Of a DNA stretch of 64,000 bases, positions 59,605 to 64,000 are shown piece by piece (the first letter of the stretch is position 1; each line of letters begins with the position of its first letter). The position numbers and the translations under genes are program-made. The stretch is taken from the NCBI RefSeq assembly GCF_036894955.1, contig NZ_CP145905.1, positions 503,501-567,500 on the forward strand. Reading direction: 5' to 3'. The DNA is from Paenibacillus sp. KS-LC4. GTDB lineage: Bacteria > Bacillota > Bacilli > Paenibacillales > Paenibacillaceae. The notes under the pieces are model-generated. The model was not told the DNA's origin. It worked only from the letters and a program-made list of their open reading frames with translations, and did no database searches.

Positions 59605-62600
59605 TTGAACAATATGTCTCTAAGGGTCAAGGGACTGCTGGTTATTGTATTAATTACCTTCATTCCACTGCTGTTTGCCGGCATTATTAACTATATGGGC
59701 TTGAAACAGGGAATGATTGATTCTGCTACAGAAAAAACATTAAGTCAATTAAACAGCAGTGCAAATAATTTGTCGGCTTGGCTTGCCATTAGGCGGGCAG
59801 AGGTTCTGGTCATTAGCCGAACCGATGTCGTGCGTTTTGGAAAAGATGAAGAGAAGCTTAGCTATTTCAATCGTGAGCTGGTACGAGCAGGCTTTTCCTT
59901 TCGTAGCCTTGGGTTTGTCGGCAAGGATGGCATGGCCATTCGTACAGATGGTGCAGCACTCGATTTTAGACAGTACTCCTTCTTCCAAACAGCGATTCAA
60001 GGGAAGGTGATGATCAGCGATCCTTTCAAAGCCAGCTTTTCACCTAAAGAACAATTTGTCATCGCTGTTCCCGTCTATAATGAGGATAATCAAATTACCG
60101 GAATCGTGTACGCATCTATTGATATGGATATGATTATTCCTTATTTGCAAATGGACAAGCCGGAGGAAGCTATCTTCTGGCTATATAACCAAGAAGGCGT
60201 TGTTTTATTCTGCTCGGAGGATGGCGTATTGCCGAAGACAGCAACGATGAACGGAGCTGTGGAGGAAATACAGGTCAATCAGAAGCTGCTTTCTGAACAG
60301 TCCGGCATGGATATTTTATCGTCTAATATGACAGAATACGCCGTATTCCACTCTAAGGTAGAAGGTATTGCCGCCTGGCATTTCATGCTGGAAATGCCGA
60401 TGTCGGATTTAGAGAGCGGGACGCTGCCGGTTTTGCTTAACACGCTGCTGACGCTTGTAGGCTCAGAGCTTGTCATCGTGCTGCTGTGCTATCTATTTTT
60501 TGCTAATATCGTCAATAGATTGAAAAATATACTTATCGTCACGGAGCAGGCTGCCGCTGGCCAATTTAATGCAGAGCATCTGTCAGAAATGCCGGGAGAC
60601 GAGGTAGGCAAGCTATCGCGTTCAGTGAATGAGATGGTCGTGCGTTTAAGAGGCTTGTTTGAACGACTAGAGGCGGTTATTAATCAAAATCAATATTCCT
60701 TTGTTGTCCTCGACGAGCATTATCGTATTTCCTATCTCAATAAGAAGGCCGAGGAAATGATCGGCTACAAAACAGAAGAAGTATCAGGCCATGCGACGCC
60801 GCTGCTGTTCATGGACATGGAGGAAATTCGTATAGCGGCAGAGGAGCTTGGGGAGAAATTGGGCCGAGAGGTGATACCGGGGCTTGACGTGCTCAAGGAG
60901 CTGCGCAATGACCAGTTTTCCTACGAGCGGGAATGGACCTTTATTTCAAAAAGTGGAAAACGCATTCCTGTCCTGCTCAGCACGAATGGCCTGCGGGATG
61001 CAAACGGCAAATTTACCGGAGCAGTTGGCATGGTTCTGGATATAACCGATAAGCTGCAAGTGGAGAGATCGCGCAATCGACTGCTTGATATTGTAGGCTC
61101 CGCCAAGGATTTAATCGCTTCGGTCGATTCCCAGGGCGAAATGATCTACATTAATCAGGCGGGCAAGGAGATGCTCGGAATCCATGAGGAGGAGATGGAT
61201 CTTTCTTCGCTGAGCGGGCATCTGAGCAGTGAAATGTTCTTTTATCTCATGAATGGCTCAGAGCTGGCCAAGCAGTACGGTTACTGGGAAGGCAATGTCG
61301 AAATTTTGACGAAAAACAAGCAATTGAAGCATGTATCGCTTGTGCTCGTATCCCATCATAATCGCAGAACAGGCGAGGACTACTTCTCCTGCATTGCACG
61401 TGACATATCGGAGCAAAAGATCATTCAGGAGGAGCTGCTTCAGGCGTCGCAGGATGCAGCGGAGGCGAATGCGGCCAAAGGCAGATTTCTTGCCCTCATG
61501 AGCCATGAAATTCGTACGCCGCTGAACGGCATCATCGGGCTCACCCAACTACTCAAACGCACGGGATTATCCTATTCGCAGAAAGATTATGTGGACAAAA
61601 TCAGCACGTCATCGGAATCCTTGCTGCGCATCATTAATGACATTCTTGATTTCTCCAAAGTAGAGGCTGAGAAGGTCGAGGTTGAACTGCTCGCCTTCCA
61701 TCCGGAGGAGCTGCTTGGCCGGGTAGCGGATCAGCTCAGCGTTTTTATGGGCGGCAAGGAGCAGTTCGAATTTTTAATCCATACGGCGTACAATTTGCCT
61801 AGCACGTTGCTTGGAGATTTGCTGCGGCTGGAGCAGGTGCTGCTGAATTTATGCATCAATGCGATTAAATTTACGAAGAAGGGCCATGTCAGTCTGCGTC
61901 TCGAAGTGGTAGAACTGCGCGATGCGGAAGTACAGCTGCGATTTGTTGTTGAGGATACAGGCATCGGCATGAGCGAGGAGCAGCTTGGCAGGCTGTTCCA
62001 GCCATTCAGTCAGGCGGACGGATCTACGACGAGGAAGTATGGGGGCACAGGCCTTGGGCTCGTCATCTCCCAAAAGCTTGTCACGCTGATGGGCGGCAAT
62101 CTCGTTGCGGAAAGCAAGGTCGGACGCGGCAGTAAATTCAGCTTCGTTATTACATTCCCTATGCTGGAAGAAGCCCCGCCCTACAGCATGGAGCTAGGCG
62201 AGGAAATGATTGGGCAGCCGGTGTGGATCGTCGAGGACAGCCAGATGATGCGTCATCATTGGTGCGAAAGGCTGGAGTCCTTCCAAATGGCTCCGGTTCC
62301 CTTCGCTTCTTGGAAGACGGCGCGGGAACGGCTGCGCCGTATCGGTGCAGGAGCGATGCCGAAGCTGATTTTGCTCGATATGGAGATGCCCGATATGTAC
62401 GGCGCGGAAACCTGGTTCGATTTCCATCAGGAAGCTGAAGCGGCGGGCGTAAAGACAGCCGTGCTGACCACATCATTTGGTCGGGACGAAATGCTGCAAA
62501 TGCCAGAAAAGGATCGTCCGCTTGCTCTCCTTACAAAGCCAGTAACCCGCTTAGCGATGCTAAACGGCTTGAGAGGGATGTTAACGGAGCGTTCCTTTAT

Positions 62601-63447
62601 TCCTCCTTGGAACCTCGCGAAGAGCGAAGTGGCAGTTGTACAGCTTGAAGGGCGCAATGCCAAAATCTTGCTTGCCGAAGATAATAAAATTAATCAAATC
62701 GTCGCTCTGGAAATGTTAAAAGAACGGGGCTATGAGGTCGGCCTTGCCGAAAATGGACATGAGGTGCTGGATATGCTGGAGCGGGAGGAATGGCATCTCA
62801 TTCTCATGGATATTCATATGCCGGAAATGGATGGCATGGAGGCGACACGGCTTATTCGTTCTAACCCTAAATATGACGGACTGCCGATTATTGCGGTTAC
62901 CGCTAATGTGCTGCGTGCCGATCATGAGCAGTACAGACAGCTGGGCATGGATGATATTATAACGAAGCCAATCAGCGCCGGCTTTCTCTATTCCGTACTC
63001 TCGCACTGGTTGAATCAGACGGGCATTTTGCCGGTACCAACGTTATGGGAGGATGAGCCTCATGTGCAGCCGCAATATGAGCCGTCAGCTTATTCCTCAC
63101 TGCCGGTCATTCCGGGTGTAGATTTGCCGGAGGCACTCGCCAGAGTGAATGGCAAGCTTCCGATATTGATGCACATGCTGGAACAATTTCAGGCCGATTA
63201 TTCTTCATTTATCGACAGATTAATCGCTTCTATGACAGAGAGGGATCTCGTTGCCGCCAAGCGCCTCGTGCATACGCTCAGGGGAGCGGCGAGCCATTTA
63301 TCCGCTTATCCATTGGCGAACGCAGCGACGGAGCTGGAGTTGATTTTCAATCAGGAGGATATAGAAGAGGAGGAATGGAGCCTGAGGCTTGCAAAGCTGC
63401 GAGAAGAATTGATACATGTGCTCAAATGTTTGGAGAAAAACAAGTGA
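59605..63447 (+). CDS. hybrid sensor histidine kinase with Cache, HAMP, PAS, two receivers and Hpt
   Basis: About 1280 residues: membrane helices at about 8-28 and 285-308 around an extracellular Cache-type sensor (GMAIRTDGAALDFRQYSFFQ, ITGIVYASIDMD); HAMP (about 308-360); two PAS domains (about 365-490 and 492-610); HisKA with phospho-acceptor His634 (MSHEIRTPLNGIIG); an ATPase domain (LLNLCINAIKFT, EDTGIGMS, GGTGLGLVIS); a first receiver (about 870-990) with Asp925 (LLDMEMPDMYG); a second receiver with Asp1069 (ILMDIHMPEMDG); and a C-terminal Hpt with His1223 (LVHTLRGAASHL). It is a full internal phosphorelay. I prefer the TTG at 59605 with GGGAAGTGAG upstream; 59614 and 59572 are alternatives. 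It is followed by a response regulator gene. Confidence 0.9.
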   Translation: MNNMSLRVKGLLVIVLITFIPLLFAGIINYMGLKQGMIDSATEKTLSQLNSSANNLSAWLAIRRAEVLVISRTDVVRFGKDEEKLSYFNRELVRAGFSFRSLGFVGKDGMAIRTDGAALDFRQYSFFQTAIQGKVMISDPFKASFSPKEQFVIAVPVYNEDNQITGIVYASIDMDMIIPYLQMDKPEEAIFWLYNQEGVVLFCSEDGVLPKTATMNGAVEEIQVNQKLLSEQSGMDILSSNMTEYAVFHSKVEGIAAWHFMLEMPMSDLESGTLPVLLNTLLTLVGSELVIVLLCYLFFANIVNRLKNILIVTEQAAAGQFNAEHLSEMPGDEVGKLSRSVNEMVVRLRGLFERLEAVINQNQYSFVVLDEHYRISYLNKKAEEMIGYKTEEVSGHATPLLFMDMEEIRIAAEELGEKLGREVIPGLDVLKELRNDQFSYEREWTFISKSGKRIPVLLSTNGLRDANGKFTGAVGMVLDITDKLQVERSRNRLLDIVGSAKDLIASVDSQGEMIYINQAGKEMLGIHEEEMDLSSLSGHLSSEMFFYLMNGSELAKQYGYWEGNVEILTKNKQLKHVSLVLVSHHNRRTGEDYFSCIARDISEQKIIQEELLQASQDAAEANAAKGRFLALMSHEIRTPLNGIIGLTQLLKRTGLSYSQKDYVDKISTSSESLLRIINDILDFSKVEAEKVEVELLAFHPEELLGRVADQLSVFMGGKEQFEFLIHTAYNLPSTLLGDLLRLEQVLLNLCINAIKFTKKGHVSLRLEVVELRDAEVQLRFVVEDTGIGMSEEQLGRLFQPFSQADGSTTRKYGGTGLGLVISQKLVTLMGGNLVAESKVGRGSKFSFVITFPMLEEAPPYSMELGEEMIGQPVWIVEDSQMMRHHWCERLESFQMAPVPFASWKTARERLRRIGAGAMPKLILLDMEMPDMYGAETWFDFHQEAEAAGVKTAVLTTSFGRDEMLQMPEKDRPLALLTKPVTRLAMLNGLRGMLTERSFIPPWNLAKSEVAVVQLEGRNAKILLAEDNKINQIVALEMLKERGYEVGLAENGHEVLDMLEREEWHLILMDIHMPEMDGMEATRLIRSNPKYDGLPIIAVTANVLRADHEQYRQLGMDDIITKPISAGFLYSVLSHWLNQTGILPVPTLWEDEPHVQPQYEPSAYSSLPVIPGVDLPEALARVNGKLPILMHMLEQFQADYSSFIDRLIASMTERDLVAAKRLVHTLRGAASHLSAYPLANAATELELIFNQEDIEEEEWSLRLAKLREELIHVLKCLEKNK

Positions 63448-63489
63448 CAGAAGTTCGACAAAAAAGCCTAACAATTCTCTAACAAATTA

Positions 63490-63519
63490 TTGTGGTCGGT
63501 CATAGCTATATTGTATAGT
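63490..63519 (+). promoter_or_regulatory. probable promoter of the response regulator gene
   Basis: TTGTGG (63490-63495), 18 bases, TATAGT (63514-63519), 55 bases before the ATG. Confidence 0.5.
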
Positions 63520-63574
63520 AAGAGGACAGACTAAATTCGACAGAAATCTTCAATCCCAATAAGGGGTGACGCCA

Positions 63575-64000
63575 ATGTATAAAGTAATAGTTATAGAAGA
63601 TGACGTCATGATGAGTGATATGCTGTCTATGTATTTGTCAGAAGAAGGCTATTCTGTCAAACAAGCAGGATTGGCAAATGACGGCTTGCGTATGATTTCG
63701 GAATTCGAACCGGATGTGGTTTTGCTGGATCTTATGCTCCCAGATATGGATGGGATGGAGATATGTGCATTGATTCGCGAGCGTTCGAATGTGCCTATTA
63801 TGATTTTATCCATGAAAAACGAAGTGTCAGAACGTGTGCTGGCATTGAAGTCTGGCGCAGACGATTATATGTGCAAGCCATTCAGCATGCACGAGATGAC
63901 AGCGAGAGTCGAGGCATTGATCCGCAGAGCCAACATTAAGTCGGACGGAGTGGAAACCGAGCAAGAGGCAGGAGAAGAGGAGCGGAATCCGATTCAGCTT
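63575..64000 (+). CDS. response regulator, OmpR/PhoB-like receiver domain, cut by the window end
   Basis: The first 142 residues are in the window and the frame stays open to the last base. A complete receiver domain is visible: acidic pocket VIVIEDDVMMSD, phosphorylation Asp in LLDLMLPDMDGMEI, the conserved Ser/Thr strand IMILSMKN and the Lys in DYMCKPFSMHEMTARVEALI, which is the usual OmpR/PhoB-type end of the domain. After it comes an acidic linker (EQEAGEEERN). The output domain lies beyond the window; a winged helix is expected from the family. AAGGGGTG lies 7 bases before the ATG. It may be the partner of the hybrid kinase just upstream, but it has its own promoter. Confidence 0.85.
   Translation, partial: MYKVIVIEDDVMMSDMLSMYLSEEGYSVKQAGLANDGLRMISEFEPDVVLLDLMLPDMDGMEICALIRERSNVPIMILSMKNEVSERVLALKSGADDYMCKPFSMHEMTARVEALIRRANIKSDGVETEQEAGEEERNPIQL

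Overview
This 64 kb window looks like chromosome from a Paenibacillus-type member of the Bacillales. The reasons are strong AAGGAGG-type ribosome binding sites, frequent GTG and TTG starts, YesM/YesN-type two-component genes, LplABC-type sugar ABC transporters, SLH-anchored surface enzymes, a YtxJ (bacillithiol) gene, KhtT/KhtU antiporter genes and a futalosine-route menaquinone pair. I saw no rRNA, tRNA, CRISPR array, prophage or plasmid functions. Most of the window is moderately GC-rich. A few genes (2480-3734, 15423-15959, 47351-48571 and the insertion sequence) are visibly richer in A+T.

Layout. Bases 1-9500 hold an AraC regulator with an aldo/keto reductase, an A+T-rich pair coding for a secreted protein and a small membrane protein, a coiled-coil exported protein behind a promoter plus leader terminator, mqnB-mqnD, a lactonase-type beta-propeller and an aminoglycoside-kinase-like protein. 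Bases 9860-13079 are a three-gene MacAB-like ABC efflux operon. Next come a His-rich CDF zinc/cadmium exporter with an ArsR-type operator, an NlpC/P60 wall hydrolase, a GNAT enzyme, an MFS pump and a diguanylate cyclase (to 18991). Bases 19174-31307 form a carbohydrate locus: sensor kinase, response regulator, lipoprotein binding protein, two permeases and a 1477-residue SLH-anchored GH53 endo-galactanase. Together these suggest sensing, surface cleavage and import of galactan oligosaccharides.

Bases 31483-33212 are an intact IS3-family element with 41-bp inverted repeats, a GAAA target duplication and an A6G frameshift site. It sits exactly in the loop of a terminator hairpin. Bases 33277-38326 carry ytxJ, a 14-TM drug exporter divergent from a TetR gene, and a quinone-oxidoreductase-like MDR enzyme divergent from a LysR gene. 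Bases 38502-44008 hold a TIM-barrel isomerase/epimerase, a copper-amine-oxidase-N-domain exported protein, a VanZ-like protein, nicotinate phosphoribosyltransferase, a divergent IF-3 paralogue and a small soluble protein. Bases 44233-46405 are the potassium/proton antiporter genes with an extra membrane protein. Bases 46557-51621 hold a DUF985 cupin, two MFS proteins and an HD-GYP phosphodiesterase. Bases 51692-56833 hold a LysM-bearing secreted 5'-nucleotidase divergent from deoR-deoC-sulP, a likely nucleotide-scavenging unit. The window ends with a membrane-anchored PrsA-like foldase, a second copy of the aldo/keto reductase, a large hybrid histidine kinase and a response regulator cut by the window edge.

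Nothing here is a proven new system. The best candidates for undescribed biology are the secreted-protein/membrane-protein pair at 2480-3734, the short terminated leader transcript at 4728-4846, the 18-bp hairpin in front of mqnB, the IF-3 paralogue next to pncB, and the insertion sequence placed in a terminator loop.
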